A DNA stretch of 53,573 bases from an uncultured Roseibium sp. (lineage in GTDB: Bacteria > Pseudomonadota > Alphaproteobacteria > Rhizobiales > Stappiaceae): assembly GCF_947499295.1 (NCBI RefSeq), contig NZ_CANMNP010000024.1, forward strand, positions 1-53,573, read 5' to 3'. A model generated the notes under the pieces. The model had not been told where the DNA came from, did no database searches, and worked only from the letters and a program-made list of their open reading frames with translations. Made by a program: the position numbers and the translations under genes. Positions 42,890-52,158 of the stretch are shown here, piece after piece (the stretch's first letter is position 1; each line of letters begins with the position of its first letter).

Positions 42890-45784
42890 TTGAACGACAT
42901 TGCGCGTGAACTTTCAAAAAGGGTGTCGGGCGATCTGATGTTCGATCTGTTCTCGCGCGGTCGCTACGCGACGGACGCTTCGATTTATCAGATGATGCCG
43001 GTGGGCGTGCTGGCACCCAAATCGGAAGACGACATTCTGGCGGCGATAGACTGCGCGCGCCATCAAGGCGTGCCGGTCCTTGCCCGTGGCGGCGGTACAT
43101 CACAGTGTGGCCAGACCGTAAACGAAGCGCTGGTTCTGGATAACACTCAGTATTTCAACGAAATTCTAGAACTTGACGTCGCAAACAAACGCTGTCTCGT
43201 GCGCCCGGGCATCGTGCTCGATGAACTGAACCGGGTGCTCAAACCGCATGGGCTTTGGTTCCCGGTGGATGTCTCTACCGCGTCGCGCGCAACCATTGGC
43301 GGGATGGCGGGCAACAACTCCTGTGGTGGAAAGTCCATCCGATACGGCATGATGCGGGACAATGTCCTGTCAATCGACGCGATCCTGGCTGATGGCAGTA
43401 AACACAGGTTTGGGGCAGGTCTTGCCGGGCAGAATGGGGTCTATAATGCGCTTTCCCGTGATCTTGCGGCGATTGGCCAACGGGAATCGGCTGAAATTGC
43501 TGCCAGGTTCCCCAATGTCATGCGCCGCGTGGGCGGCTACAACATCGACGCACTGACTTCTGGACCGGACGCCCAGAATCTCGCTCATCTTCTTGTTGGC
43601 TCGGAAGGCACACTTGCCTACACCACCGCGATCGAGTTGAAACTCTCCCCGCTTCAGGACGGCAAAGCCTTGGGCGTGTGTCACTTCCCGACCTTCCATC
43701 AGGCAATGGATGCCGCACAACATCTGGTGACGCTTGATCCTGAGGGCGTTGAGTTGGTTGATCATACGATGATCGCGCTTGCCCGGGACATACCGCTTTT
43801 TGCCAGGACTATCGAAAGTTTTGTGACCGGCGCGCCTGAGGCTTTGCTGCTGGTGGAATTCACGCGCGCCAACGGGGAGCAAAAGTTAAAAGACCTCGAC
43901 CAGATGATGGGTGACCTCGGGTTTTCCTGGACCGGGACCGGCAAGGCCTGGGGCGGTGTCACAGCGGTGATGGATACAGGCCTGCAGGGACAAATCGCTG
44001 AACTGCGCAAATCAGGCCTCAACATAATGATGTCCATGAAGACCGCCGGAAAGCCCGTGTCGTTTGTAGAGGATTGTGCGGTCGAACTACCCGACCTTGC
44101 CGCCTATACGGCTGGGCTCACGGAGGTTTTTGAGCGCCATGGCACCACAGGGACATGGTACGCACATGCGTCGGTCGGGTGTTTGCACGTGCGCCCGGTA
44201 TTGAACTTGAAGCTGGACAATGACGTTGCCACAATGCGCGCGATTGCCGAGGAATGTTTTGATCTTGTTGCCCGCTACAAGGGTTCGCATTCAGGCGAGC
44301 ATGGGGACGGCATCGTCCGGTCGGAGTTTCATGAAAAGATGTTTGGCTCCCGGATGGTCGCGACCTTTGAGGAGGTGAAAGAACGTTTCGATCCGACCGG
44401 CGTGTTTAATCCTGGCAAAATCGTCAATGCGCCAAAGATGGATGACCGCAGCCTTTTTCGCTATGGACCGGAATATCAACCCTCACACCTGAAAACCGAA
44501 CTGGATTGGTCCGAGTGGTCAGGGAAAGATGGCGGATTTCAGGGGGCGGTTGAAATGTGCAACAACAATGGAGCCTGCCGCAAACTGAAGGGTGGCGTCA
44601 TGTGTCCCTCATTTCGGGTGACACGCAAAGAAAAGGACCTGACCCGCGGCCGCGCCAATACCCTCCGTCTTGCGATTTCCGGACAGCTTGGGCCCGACGC
44701 ACTGGTGTCCGATGAGATGGCCGATGCGATGAAGCTGTGTGTGTCCTGCAAGGGCTGCAAGCGCGAGTGCCCGACAGGCGTGGATATGGCGCGGATGAAA
44801 ATTGAAGTGCTTTCTGCGCGCGCCAAGAAGCATGGCCTGAGCACTCATGATCGGCTTGTTGGCTATTTGCCGCGTTATGCTCCCTGGGCAGCAAAATTGC
44901 CTTTTCTTATGAACCTGCGGGACAAGGTGCCCGGTTTAGCCAAAGCAACTGAACGATTGACAGGTTTCACGGCAAAACGCCCCTTGCCCAAATGGGTCGC
45001 CAAACCGTTCAAGGACACCGAGGTCAGCGTGACCTCCAAACCGGACGTCGTTTTGTTTGTTGACAGTTTCAACCGCTATTTCGAGCCTGAAAACCTGCGC
45101 GCGGCAGTCAGAGTTCTGAACGCTACGGGCAGTTCGGTTGATGTCGTAAGACCCGCTGCCGGCAATAGCCGTCCATTGTGTTGTGGCCGTACGTTTCTGT
45201 CGGTCGGATTGGTTGATCAGGCGCGGCAAGAAGCCAAACGGCTTGTCGATGCTCTTATGCCTTATGTAGAACGTGGCGTTCCTATCATCGGCTTGGAACC
45301 AAGCTGCCTATTGACCCTTCGCGACGAGATCCCGGTGCTTTTACCCGGAGAAGATAGCGCAAAGATCGCCAAACTGGCTCTGATGTTCGAGGAGTTCATT
45401 GCTGATCAGAAGGACAATCCGCAGTTCACTTCGCACCTTCAATCCCCGGCGCCCGAGGTAACATTGCACGGGCACTGCCACCAAAAGGCAATGGGGGTCA
45501 TGCCGGCAATCGAACGAACGCTGGCACTCCTGCCGGACACGAATGTTACCAGGATCGACAGCAGCTGCTGTGGCATGGCAGGCGCATTCGGCTACGGTGT
45601 GGACACCTATGACACGTCGATAAAGATGGCAGAACTGGACGTCCTTCCCGCGGCGCGAGCCGCATCTGGTGATGCCATTATCGTGGCCGATGGCACGTCC
45701 TGCCGCCACCAAATCGCAGATAACACCGAGCGCAATCCGATGCACATAGCCCAACTTCTCGACTTGGCACTGAAACGAGTGTAA
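42890..45784 (+). CDS. Fused FAD-linked oxidase / Fe-S dehydrogenase (D-2-hydroxy acid type)
   Basis: The 964-residue protein joins a GlcD-like half to a GlcF-like half, as in YdiJ. The N half has a PCMH FAD domain (VPVLARGGGTSQCGQTV; TIGGMAGNNSCGGKSIRYG) and a FAD-oxidase C domain ending HSGEHGDGIVRSEF. The C half has ferredoxin motifs (CNNNGACRKLKGGVMCPSF and CVSCKGCKRECPTG) and two CCG repeats (CCGRTFLSVG; CCGMAGAFGYG). It should oxidise a D-2-hydroxy acid, passing electrons to the quinone pool. The start is a TTG at 42890 chosen by AAGGA at 8 nt. It is 10 bp ahead of the GntR gene. Confidence 0.88.
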   Translation: MNDIARELSKRVSGDLMFDLFSRGRYATDASIYQMMPVGVLAPKSEDDILAAIDCARHQGVPVLARGGGTSQCGQTVNEALVLDNTQYFNEILELDVANKRCLVRPGIVLDELNRVLKPHGLWFPVDVSTASRATIGGMAGNNSCGGKSIRYGMMRDNVLSIDAILADGSKHRFGAGLAGQNGVYNALSRDLAAIGQRESAEIAARFPNVMRRVGGYNIDALTSGPDAQNLAHLLVGSEGTLAYTTAIELKLSPLQDGKALGVCHFPTFHQAMDAAQHLVTLDPEGVELVDHTMIALARDIPLFARTIESFVTGAPEALLLVEFTRANGEQKLKDLDQMMGDLGFSWTGTGKAWGGVTAVMDTGLQGQIAELRKSGLNIMMSMKTAGKPVSFVEDCAVELPDLAAYTAGLTEVFERHGTTGTWYAHASVGCLHVRPVLNLKLDNDVATMRAIAEECFDLVARYKGSHSGEHGDGIVRSEFHEKMFGSRMVATFEEVKERFDPTGVFNPGKIVNAPKMDDRSLFRYGPEYQPSHLKTELDWSEWSGKDGGFQGAVEMCNNNGACRKLKGGVMCPSFRVTRKEKDLTRGRANTLRLAISGQLGPDALVSDEMADAMKLCVSCKGCKRECPTGVDMARMKIEVLSARAKKHGLSTHDRLVGYLPRYAPWAAKLPFLMNLRDKVPGLAKATERLTGFTAKRPLPKWVAKPFKDTEVSVTSKPDVVLFVDSFNRYFEPENLRAAVRVLNATGSSVDVVRPAAGNSRPLCCGRTFLSVGLVDQARQEAKRLVDALMPYVERGVPIIGLEPSCLLTLRDEIPVLLPGEDSAKIAKLALMFEEFIADQKDNPQFTSHLQSPAPEVTLHGHCHQKAMGVMPAIERTLALLPDTNVTRIDSSCCGMAGAFGYGVDTYDTSIKMAELDVLPAARAASGDAIIVADGTSCRHQIADNTERNPMHIAQLLDLALKRV

Positions 45785-45794
45785 ACGCTGGAAA

Positions 45795-46484
45795 ATGACT
45801 GATGTATCAGCAAACATGATAATCGAACGAAGGTCGCTTCACCTTGAATTGGTGGAGCGTCTGCGTCCTTTGATCATTGAAGGCCAAATGGCCCCGAACA
45901 AAAAAGTTCCCGAAAAGGCACTTTGCGAACAATTCAGCGTATCAAGGACCCCATTGCGCGAAGCATTGAAGGTTTTGGCCGCAGAGGGGTTGGTACGATT
46001 GGAACCAAATCGCGGCGCATGGGTCACCGCGATCACGCTAGAAGAGGTCGACGAGGTCTTTCCCGTGCTCGCCGTACTTGAGGGCCTGTCGGGGGAGCTG
46101 GCTTGCGAAAAGATCTCTGATGAGGAAATTGCCAAGATCCGCTCGCTTCACGACGCGATGATACAAAGCTATCGTGACAGGGACCTGGCCACGTATTTCA
46201 AGCTTAACCAAGACATCCATTTCGGCATACTTTCCGCGGCAAGAAACGAGACCCTGGCAAACTCAAGTATGGCATTGTCAGCTCGTATGCTGCGCGCGCG
46301 ATATGCGGCCAATATGTCCGACGAGCGCTGGGGCGAAGCGGTAGACGAACACGATGGAATTATTCGAGCGCTGGAAGCGCGCGATGGTAAGAAGCTGGCG
46401 TCAATCTTGATTGTTCACATGAAAAACAAGCAAAACTCGGTGACGCGCTGGTTGCTGAACGCGCCCGACGATGAAGCTGATTAA
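45795..46484 (+). CDS. GntR-family regulator with FCD domain (hydroxy-acid island)
   Basis: The 229-residue regulator has a GntR winged helix (LRPLIIEGQMAPNKKVPEKALCEQFSVSRTPLREALKVLAAEG) and an FCD effector domain whose His-containing helices (DIHFGIL; DEHDGII; VHMKN) are typical of metal-binding, acid-responsive members such as GlcC. It is 10 bp after the FAD/Fe-S dehydrogenase and thus co-transcribed with it, suggesting autoregulation of the island. A perfect hairpin follows its stop codon. Confidence 0.88.
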   Translation: MTDVSANMIIERRSLHLELVERLRPLIIEGQMAPNKKVPEKALCEQFSVSRTPLREALKVLAAEGLVRLEPNRGAWVTAITLEEVDEVFPVLAVLEGLSGELACEKISDEEIAKIRSLHDAMIQSYRDRDLATYFKLNQDIHFGILSAARNETLANSSMALSARMLRARYAANMSDERWGEAVDEHDGIIRALEARDGKKLASILIVHMKNKQNSVTRWLLNAPDDEAD

Positions 46485-46510
46485 GGCACACTGGTCTCAG
46501 TGTGCCTTTG
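46483..46510. terminator. Hairpin between GntR and Ldh2 genes
   Basis: A perfect 10-bp stem pairs 46483-46492 with 46499-46508 (AAGGCACACT and its complement) around a GGTCTC loop. It overlaps the GntR stop and stands between two convergent operons. The stem ends in AA/TT but lacks a long T-run, so it probably works as a bidirectional transcript end. Confidence 0.7.
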
Positions 46511-46579
46511 ACTTGGCGCTGTCAAAATGACATCGCCGACATCGCTTCTCACGCGCAAGGGCTCCGGGCAAACGCATTC

Positions 46580-47665
46580 TCAGCCTTTTGCATTTTCATC
46601 CGGAAACGGAGCTTGCAGTCCGCAATCAGCAGCAAGCACATTCAGGTCGCGCCGCAGAGCGGGGTTCAGGCCAAGGCCGTTGGATCGACGCGCATCAGCC
46701 GACGCGGTCTTTCCCTCACCCGGCAAACGTACAGGATCATGACCGGGAAGTGGTTCCGAGGCACGCATCTCGTCAAAGACCCGACTGGCGGTGCTCGCAA
46801 AGTCGTCCCCAATTCCGAAGGCAGCGGGGTCAAGTGCCATGACAAACAGCCCGGTATTGGTGGAAGAGGTCGTGTCGTTCGTGAAGTCGACGACGTCTGA
46901 TCCAAAGGCAGCCCCATTGAGGACACCTGCCATAAGCCCGATAGCAACCGACAAACCGAACCCCTTTGGGCCGCCGATGGGCAGGAGGAATCCCTCTGAT
47001 TTCCGGGCTGGATCCGTGAGCGGCTTACCGTCCCGCCCAACCATCCAGCCTTCCGGCATCTCCTTGCCCTGTTGCAGAAGCGTTTTTATCTTTCCCATCG
47101 CAGCAACGGTGGTGGCCATGTCGAATACGAAAGGGTCGGCGCCGTTGGCAGGCGCTGAAAACGCAATCGGGTTGGTCCCAAGCAGAAGGTCGGTTCCTCC
47201 GTATGGAGGAACGTGGTTTGCGCTTCCGACTGCCGCCGCCATGCCAAGCAGACCCGCCTCGGCTTGTGGCCTCACATAGAGCGCCAAGGGCCCGGCATGA
47301 TTACCGCGGCGAACGCCAACCCAGCCAATACCGGCGGTGCGTGCCTTTTCGATAGCAAGATCACGCGCCGCGGACATTGCAAGATGACCGAGCCCGTCGT
47401 CCCCGTCGATCACGCCCGTGGCGATTGTTTCATGCGCCACGGTCACTGACGGGGTCGGGTTGCAGCCGCCGCCGTCCAATCGCGCCAGGTACTGCCGCAG
47501 GCGAAAAACACCGTGTGTGCCATACCCGAAGATGTCCGCTTCTACCATGAGCGTGGCGACCTTGACGGCATCATCATGGGGGACGCCCTTCGACTGCAGC
47601 GCCGCCGAAACGAATTCGCGCAGGGTATGCACTGGTATGGTGGATGCCTCAGTGATCTTGTGCAC
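46580..47665 (-). CDS. Ldh2/MdhC family NAD(P)-dependent dehydrogenase
   Basis: The 361-residue protein belongs to the malate/L-lactate/sulfolactate/ureidoglycolate dehydrogenase family: GYGTHGVFRLRQYL near the N terminus, GWVGVRRGNHAGPLALYV, LLLGTNPIAFSAPA and GGPKGFGLSVAIGLMAGVLNGA. It oxidises or reduces a 2-hydroxy/2-oxo acid with NAD(P). The start is a GTG at 47665 selected by AAGGA eight bases upstream, and it overlaps the ABC permease by 17 bp. The substrate is unknown. Confidence 0.87.
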   Translation of the reverse strand: MHKITEASTIPVHTLREFVSAALQSKGVPHDDAVKVATLMVEADIFGYGTHGVFRLRQYLARLDGGGCNPTPSVTVAHETIATGVIDGDDGLGHLAMSAARDLAIEKARTAGIGWVGVRRGNHAGPLALYVRPQAEAGLLGMAAAVGSANHVPPYGGTDLLLGTNPIAFSAPANGADPFVFDMATTVAAMGKIKTLLQQGKEMPEGWMVGRDGKPLTDPARKSEGFLLPIGGPKGFGLSVAIGLMAGVLNGAAFGSDVVDFTNDTTSSTNTGLFVMALDPAAFGIGDDFASTASRVFDEMRASEPLPGHDPVRLPGEGKTASADARRSNGLGLNPALRRDLNVLAADCGLQAPFPDENAKG

Positions 47666-48515
47666 CTACGGATTCCTTCTGCCAGAAGACGACCCTGCGC
47701 TGCGTCCATTGCACGATCAGGTACAGCACCAACCCGACGAGGCTCAGATACAAGATCAATGAGAACACCCGAGGCGTGTTAAGCTGGGATGCTGCGACCC
47801 TGATCAGCTCGCCAAAGCCTTTGCCGCCGCCCAGGAATTCGCCCGTGATCGCGCCTGCCATGACGCCAACGGCACCAATCTTAAGTCCAGTAAAGATTTG
47901 TGGCAGTCCGGTGGGAAGCTTCATCTTGATCAATGTCTGTATGCGGCTTGCGCCCATGGTCTTAAAGAGCATGCGGGCATTCTCATCGGCAGAATGTAGG
48001 CCCGCAGCCGTTCCAACCACGATCGGGAAGGTGGCGATAAACGCTGCCAAAGCCACCTTGGATTCGATGCCAAAACCAAGCCAGGCCACAAAAAGTGGTG
48101 CAAAGGCAACCTTCGGCATGGTGTCTATGGCTACCAAGTATGGCATAACAGCTTTTTCGCCGAACGCCGTTTCGCCGACGAGTACGCCAAGCGAGAAGCC
48201 GAGGGCGATGGCAAGCGCGAACCCGTAGATCACCTCTTTGATCGTGATCCAAAGAGAAACAAGCATATAGTCGCCGCTAAGAAGATTGTTTCCGACAAAG
48301 ATCATGTCGTCGAAGGTTTCCCACGGCGTGGGCAAAATGATCGGCGAAACAAGTTCCAGACGTGTTACCAGATCCCACGTGCCGATGAAAACCACGAACA
48401 CAAATGTCATCGCGATCCAACGGGGCACGGAATCGATGAATGCAACTTTCTGAACCCAGACGGTATCGTCCGCCGCCTCGGTCTCTAGCCGCTGATTGGT
48501 GGGCGCATCAGTCAC
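47649..48515 (-). CDS. ABC transporter permease, TauC/SsuC type
   Basis: The 288-residue inner-membrane permease has an N-terminal polar tail of about 30 residues, then six predicted helices and the cytoplasmic EAA-loop region GTAAGLHSADENARMLFKTMGASR, with LPTGLPQIFTGLKIGAVG. This is the nitrate/sulfonate/taurine branch. The start overlaps the ATPase stop by 4 bp. Its last bases overlap the Ldh2 start. Confidence 0.93.
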   Translation of the reverse strand: MTDAPTNQRLETEAADDTVWVQKVAFIDSVPRWIAMTFVFVVFIGTWDLVTRLELVSPIILPTPWETFDDMIFVGNNLLSGDYMLVSLWITIKEVIYGFALAIALGFSLGVLVGETAFGEKAVMPYLVAIDTMPKVAFAPLFVAWLGFGIESKVALAAFIATFPIVVGTAAGLHSADENARMLFKTMGASRIQTLIKMKLPTGLPQIFTGLKIGAVGVMAGAITGEFLGGGKGFGELIRVAASQLNTPRVFSLILYLSLVGLVLYLIVQWTQRRVVFWQKESVGAQDH

Positions 48516-49321
48516 ATGTCTTCTCCCTTGTCCAACATGCTGCGAATGTGATCCACGATTTCGCCAAATCTCGGTGTCGTCATCATATCAAGCGTACGCG
48601 GCCGGGGCAGATCAACCTGAACGATCTCCGCAATCCGGCCTGGGCGGGGCTTCATTACGACAATCTCGTCCGAGAGGATCACCGCTTCCTGAATGGAATG
48701 GGTGACCAGAAAAGCCGTCGCGTCCTGCTCACGGCAAATTCTCTGTAATTCCATGTTCATCATGTCGCGAGACAGCTCATCGAGTGCGCTGAACGGCTCA
48801 TCCAAAAGCAGAACCGCTGGTTCGGTAATCAGCATCCGGCAGATCGACGCACGCTGTGCCATGCCTCCAGACAATTCGTTGGGATAAACGTTCTCGAAAC
48901 CCTTCAGCCCGACTATCTCGAGAAGGTCATGTGCTTTTTCCTTGGCCTTCTTGGCGGCCCCTTTGCCGTCCCGGATCTCGATCGGCAGCACGATGTTTTC
49001 AACCGCGGTTTTCCAAGGAAAGAGCGTGGCTTGCTGGAACATCATTCCGATGTCGCGGCGCGGGCCGGTGACAGGCTTGTCCTGAAGGATCACACGGCCT
49101 TTCGTGGGGGGAATGAGCCCTGCCATGATCTTCAACAGGGTCGATTTCCCGCAGCCGCTTGATCCGATAACCGACGTGAAGCTTCCGTGGCGCAAGGTGA
49201 GGTTCACGTTCTCTAACGCGATCACCGCATTACGCGCGTAGGTCTTGCTGACGTTGGTCAACTCATAAACCGGCGCTTCAGATGAAGCGCCGGAGTAGTC
49301 ATTTGCCAATGAGGCGTTCAT
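48512..49321 (-). CDS. ABC transporter ATP-binding protein, TauB/SsuB type
   Basis: The 269-residue ATPase shows Walker A GSSGCGKSTLL, Q-loop MMFQQATLFPW, signature LSGGMAQRASI, Walker B VLLLDEPFSALD and the switch His in VTHSIQEA. It powers uptake with the adjacent permease. It overlaps the binding-protein gene and the permease gene by 4 bp each. Confidence 0.95.
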   Translation of the reverse strand: MNASLANDYSGASSEAPVYELTNVSKTYARNAVIALENVNLTLRHGSFTSVIGSSGCGKSTLLKIMAGLIPPTKGRVILQDKPVTGPRRDIGMMFQQATLFPWKTAVENIVLPIEIRDGKGAAKKAKEKAHDLLEIVGLKGFENVYPNELSGGMAQRASICRMLITEPAVLLLDEPFSALDELSRDMMNMELQRICREQDATAFLVTHSIQEAVILSDEIVVMKPRPGRIAEIVQVDLPRPRTLDMMTTPRFGEIVDHIRSMLDKGEDM

Positions 49322-50343
49322 TTGCCGACGCCTGCACTTCCGAGTTCAGCGAACTCATTGGTCCAGATCGCGCTCAGATCGTCGAGAGGTCCTGGGATTT
49401 CACCGCCAGCGACGAGAGCTTCCTGCCATTCTTCCCAGACTGCCGCCGGATACCAGCCAAGATGCGGGCTGTCGCCAGCAGCAATTGTCTTGGAACGAAC
49501 CGCATCGAAAAGTGCCGCCTGGAACTCCTTGTCTTCACCTTCCTGCGGGTTGCCTGCGGCAAGGTGGGCAAGAACTGCATCGCGATTGGCGTCGTCCAAC
49601 GCAAAGGCATGGCCTTTGGCAAAGGCACGGCTCCATGCTTCAACAAGCTCACGGTCGTTGGCGATCGTATCGGCCATGGTGGCAATGCCGTTGCCGAAGA
49701 ACCGACCGAACTCGGCGGGCGTGATGTCACGCACCTTCATGCCACGCTGGTTGAGAACTGCTGTATCTGCCGTAGACGCAGAATAGGCGTCAATTTCACC
49801 GTTTAAGAACGCCGCAGTTGCGGGGCCACCGTCACCGACCGTGAGGAACTCAAAGTCAGTGCCTTCGACCATTCCAGCACCCGTCAGCACGTTGCGGGCA
49901 AAGCCCACCTCGGCACCGTCCGCTGTACCGGTCCCGATTACCTTGCCGCGCAGGTCCTCGATCTTCTGAAACTCGGAGCCTTCTTGAACTGCGATTCCAA
50001 AATTGCTCCGCGCAGCCACGTTGTAGATATGTGTGGCATCCACACCGCGTGAACGCGCTGCGATCAACGGGCCGGGGCCAGGACGGCCGAATTGCGCTTG
50101 ACCTGCAGACAACGCCTGCAAAACCGCGCCCGAGCCGTTGATGGCTTCGACCGTAACGTTCAAGCCCTCGTCTTCGAAAAACCCTTCGCCTATGGCGACA
50201 AAGACCGGAAACGAGTTGATGGCAGACGGGCTCGGCTGCACGAAAGTAATCTCTTTCAAGTCTTGCGCAAACGCAACTTTTCCAAACAATCCGGCTGCTA
50301 GCGCTGCCGTCAGTAACGAGGTTAATGTTCTGCGGTTCATCAT
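49318..50343 (-). CDS. ABC transporter substrate-binding protein, NMT1/TauA-like
   Basis: The 341-residue periplasmic protein starts with a signal peptide (MNRRTLTSLLTAALAAGLFG, ending KVAFA before QDLKEI) and has the NMT1-type fold: PSAINSFPVFVAIGEGFFEDEGLNV, GIAVQEGSEFQKIEDLRGKVIGTG and ADTAVLNQRGMK. Members bind taurine, sulfonates, nitrate, pyrimidine precursors or aromatic acids. The start may be 50343 or the next Met at 50340. It follows the FAH gene by 66 bp and overlaps the ATPase by 4 bp. Confidence 0.92.
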   Translation of the reverse strand: MMNRRTLTSLLTAALAAGLFGKVAFAQDLKEITFVQPSPSAINSFPVFVAIGEGFFEDEGLNVTVEAINGSGAVLQALSAGQAQFGRPGPGPLIAARSRGVDATHIYNVAARSNFGIAVQEGSEFQKIEDLRGKVIGTGTADGAEVGFARNVLTGAGMVEGTDFEFLTVGDGGPATAAFLNGEIDAYSASTADTAVLNQRGMKVRDITPAEFGRFFGNGIATMADTIANDRELVEAWSRAFAKGHAFALDDANRDAVLAHLAAGNPQEGEDKEFQAALFDAVRSKTIAAGDSPHLGWYPAAVWEEWQEALVAGGEIPGPLDDLSAIWTNEFAELGSAGVGK

Positions 50344-50409
50344 ATGCTTAGTCCTCCCTTCGCATTCTTCCCAATCCCCCTCGTCCTATCGGCGTCTTCG
50401 GAAGATTGC

Positions 50410-51336
50410 TTAAACGGCACGCACTGAGTTTGTGAGCGTCCCGATCCCTGAAATATTACAAACGACGGAATCGCCATCTTTTAAGAAACACGGTGGGTCC
50501 ATGGCGTATCCCACGCCCGAAGGCGTGCCGGTCGCGATGATGTCACCAGGCTCTAACGTCATGCCCTCCGATAACGAGGCGATGAGTGTCTCGATATCGA
50601 AAATCATGTCCCTGGTATTACCGTCCTGTCGGGTCTCGCCATTCACCGTCAGTGAGATCGGCAATGCATGTGGATCATCAATGGCGTCTGCGGTCACAAT
50701 CCAAGGGCCCATGGGGCAAGAGCCATCAAAGGCCTTTCCCTTGAAATTCTGCCCACCATGGCGGCGCTGGACGTCACGGGCTGAGATGTCATTCAATATG
50801 GTATAGCCAAAGACGTGTTTCATAGCGTCCGCCCTGGCGATATTGCGACCCGGCGTGCCGATAATCACAGCCAATTCGACTTCGTAATCAGTTTGCTTTG
50901 AAATGCTCGGAAAAGTCAGTACATCGCCACCCGGGCCTACGATGGACGTCGGTGGCTTGGTGAAGAAAACCGGGTATTCGGTTACGCCGACCTTTTGCTT
51001 TTGCGCACGATCTCCCTCGGCGATGTGTTCAGCGTAGTTGCGTCCTACACAAAGAACATTTTTGCGAATGGCGGGGATTGGCGCCAGCAATTTTGCCCCT
51101 TTGGCCAAAATTGCCGTGCCAAGAGAGCCGGCTTCAGCGTCTCCCACAAGACCGCGTGCGACATCAAGCGTCTCTGGCGGTCCGCCAATCAGAAGGAGCA
51201 TTGAATTTGCCTTCAGTGCCTCAGCGGCGGGACCCGTCAGATGGTGCGCGGCTTTGGACAGGCTCAAAAGGCGGTCGTCACTCAGAACGGCCGCACACAT
51301 TTCCTCTCCACTCGCTGACACTGTGGCTAGTCGCAC
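50410..51336 (-). CDS. Fumarylacetoacetate hydrolase (FAH) family protein 1
   Basis: The 308-residue protein has a poorly conserved N-terminal part of about 95 residues and a C-terminal FAH barrel: GRNYAEHIAEG, PVFFTKPPTSIVGPGG, DYEVELAVIIG (metal Glu), FGYTILNDISARDVQRR, DGSCPMGPWIV and GTPSGVGYAMDPP. It should hydrolyse a carbon-carbon bond of a diketo acid or hydrate an enol acid. The frame is open to 51417, but GGAGG seven bases before the GTG at 51336 fixes the start. It is the first gene of the minus-strand FAH-ABC-Ldh2 operon. Confidence 0.9.
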   Translation of the reverse strand: MRLATVSASGEEMCAAVLSDDRLLSLSKAAHHLTGPAAEALKANSMLLLIGGPPETLDVARGLVGDAEAGSLGTAILAKGAKLLAPIPAIRKNVLCVGRNYAEHIAEGDRAQKQKVGVTEYPVFFTKPPTSIVGPGGDVLTFPSISKQTDYEVELAVIIGTPGRNIARADAMKHVFGYTILNDISARDVQRRHGGQNFKGKAFDGSCPMGPWIVTADAIDDPHALPISLTVNGETRQDGNTRDMIFDIETLIASLSEGMTLEPGDIIATGTPSGVGYAMDPPCFLKDGDSVVCNISGIGTLTNSVRAV

Positions 51337-51419
51337 GATTTTTCCTCCCGACACTGTCTTTTTTTTTGCAGCAGCGCGTCGCAAAGTTCTGCGATCTCTT
51401 GCTAACCTTGCAGACAAGA

Positions 51420-51450
51420 GTTGATTGACTCTCGTTCTAATTCAATCAAC
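51420..51450. promoter_or_regulatory. Nine-bp inverted repeat, candidate operator of the divergent GntR
   Basis: GTTGATTGA (51420-51428) is mirrored perfectly by TCAATCAAC (51442-51450), with a 13-bp spacer. Arm centres are 22 bp apart, about two helical turns. It sits just before the GntR start at 51462 and about 85 bp from the FAH start, so it can control both directions. Confidence 0.55.
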
Positions 51451-51461
51451 CAATCAGCAAA

Positions 51462-52154
51462 TTGGGTGGCGATACAAATGACACAGCCGAACTATCACAA
51501 AGACTGCGTGACTTGATCGATAGTGCCGGATATCGGTTGAATGACCGCATCTTGCCCGAGCGCGAATTGTGCAAACGTCTGGACACGACACGCAACCAAT
51601 TGCGCAAAGCCCTTGCCGATCTGGAGGCGCAAGGATTGATCTGGCGGCACGTCGGACGCGGCACATTTGTCGGTTCAAGGCCCGTGCTGAACCTTCAGGA
51701 TGTTACCTACCTTCGCGACCAGATTAAGCCGGAACAGGTTGTAACGGTCCGCTACAACATTGAGCCCGAACTGGCGCGGCTCGCGGCAATGAATGCGAGT
51801 AAATCTGATTGTAAACAAATGAAGATTTGCGCTGAGAAGTGTCGCGAAGCAAAAGATTGGCGCGCTTACGAAGCTTGGGACAACAAGTTGCACCACGTCA
51901 TCGCACGTAGCACACGCAATCAGCTCTACCTGTACTTTTTTGAAACGCTGAACTCGGTGCGCCGCTCAATTGTCTGGGGCCAGCCGCGCGATACCCGCAA
52001 GCCCGTGCCAGGCTATACAAGCTTCATAGAACACGATGCAATCGTGCGCGCGATCACGGCCGGAAACGGCGAGCTGGCAATGCAAATGATGCAGCAACAT
52101 CTGCGCTCGGTTTATTCGCGGATGATGCCAGAAGCGGTTTTGGGCGAAGATTGA
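51462..52154 (+). CDS. GntR-family regulator with FCD domain (FAH-ABC module)
   Basis: The 230-residue regulator has a GntR winged helix (LIDSAGYRLNDRILPERELCKRLDTTRNQLRKALADLEAQGLIWR) followed by an FCD helical domain (DNKLHHVIARSTRNQLYLYFF; EHDAIVRAITAGNGELAMQMM). The start is a TTG at 51462, just after the inverted repeat, with no strong ribosome site; no in-frame ATG is near. It is divergent from FAH1 and 150 bp ahead of FAH2, so it probably controls both. Confidence 0.86.
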   Translation: MGGDTNDTAELSQRLRDLIDSAGYRLNDRILPERELCKRLDTTRNQLRKALADLEAQGLIWRHVGRGTFVGSRPVLNLQDVTYLRDQIKPEQVVTVRYNIEPELARLAAMNASKSDCKQMKICAEKCREAKDWRAYEAWDNKLHHVIARSTRNQLYLYFFETLNSVRRSIVWGQPRDTRKPVPGYTSFIEHDAIVRAITAGNGELAMQMMQQHLRSVYSRMMPEAVLGED

Positions 52155-52158
52155 AGTC

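Noticed and set aside
46580..50343. Sulfolactate or taurine catabolism for the ABC-Ldh2 module
   Set aside because: The families would allow it, but no sulfo-lyase, taurine dehydrogenase or Xsc gene is seen.
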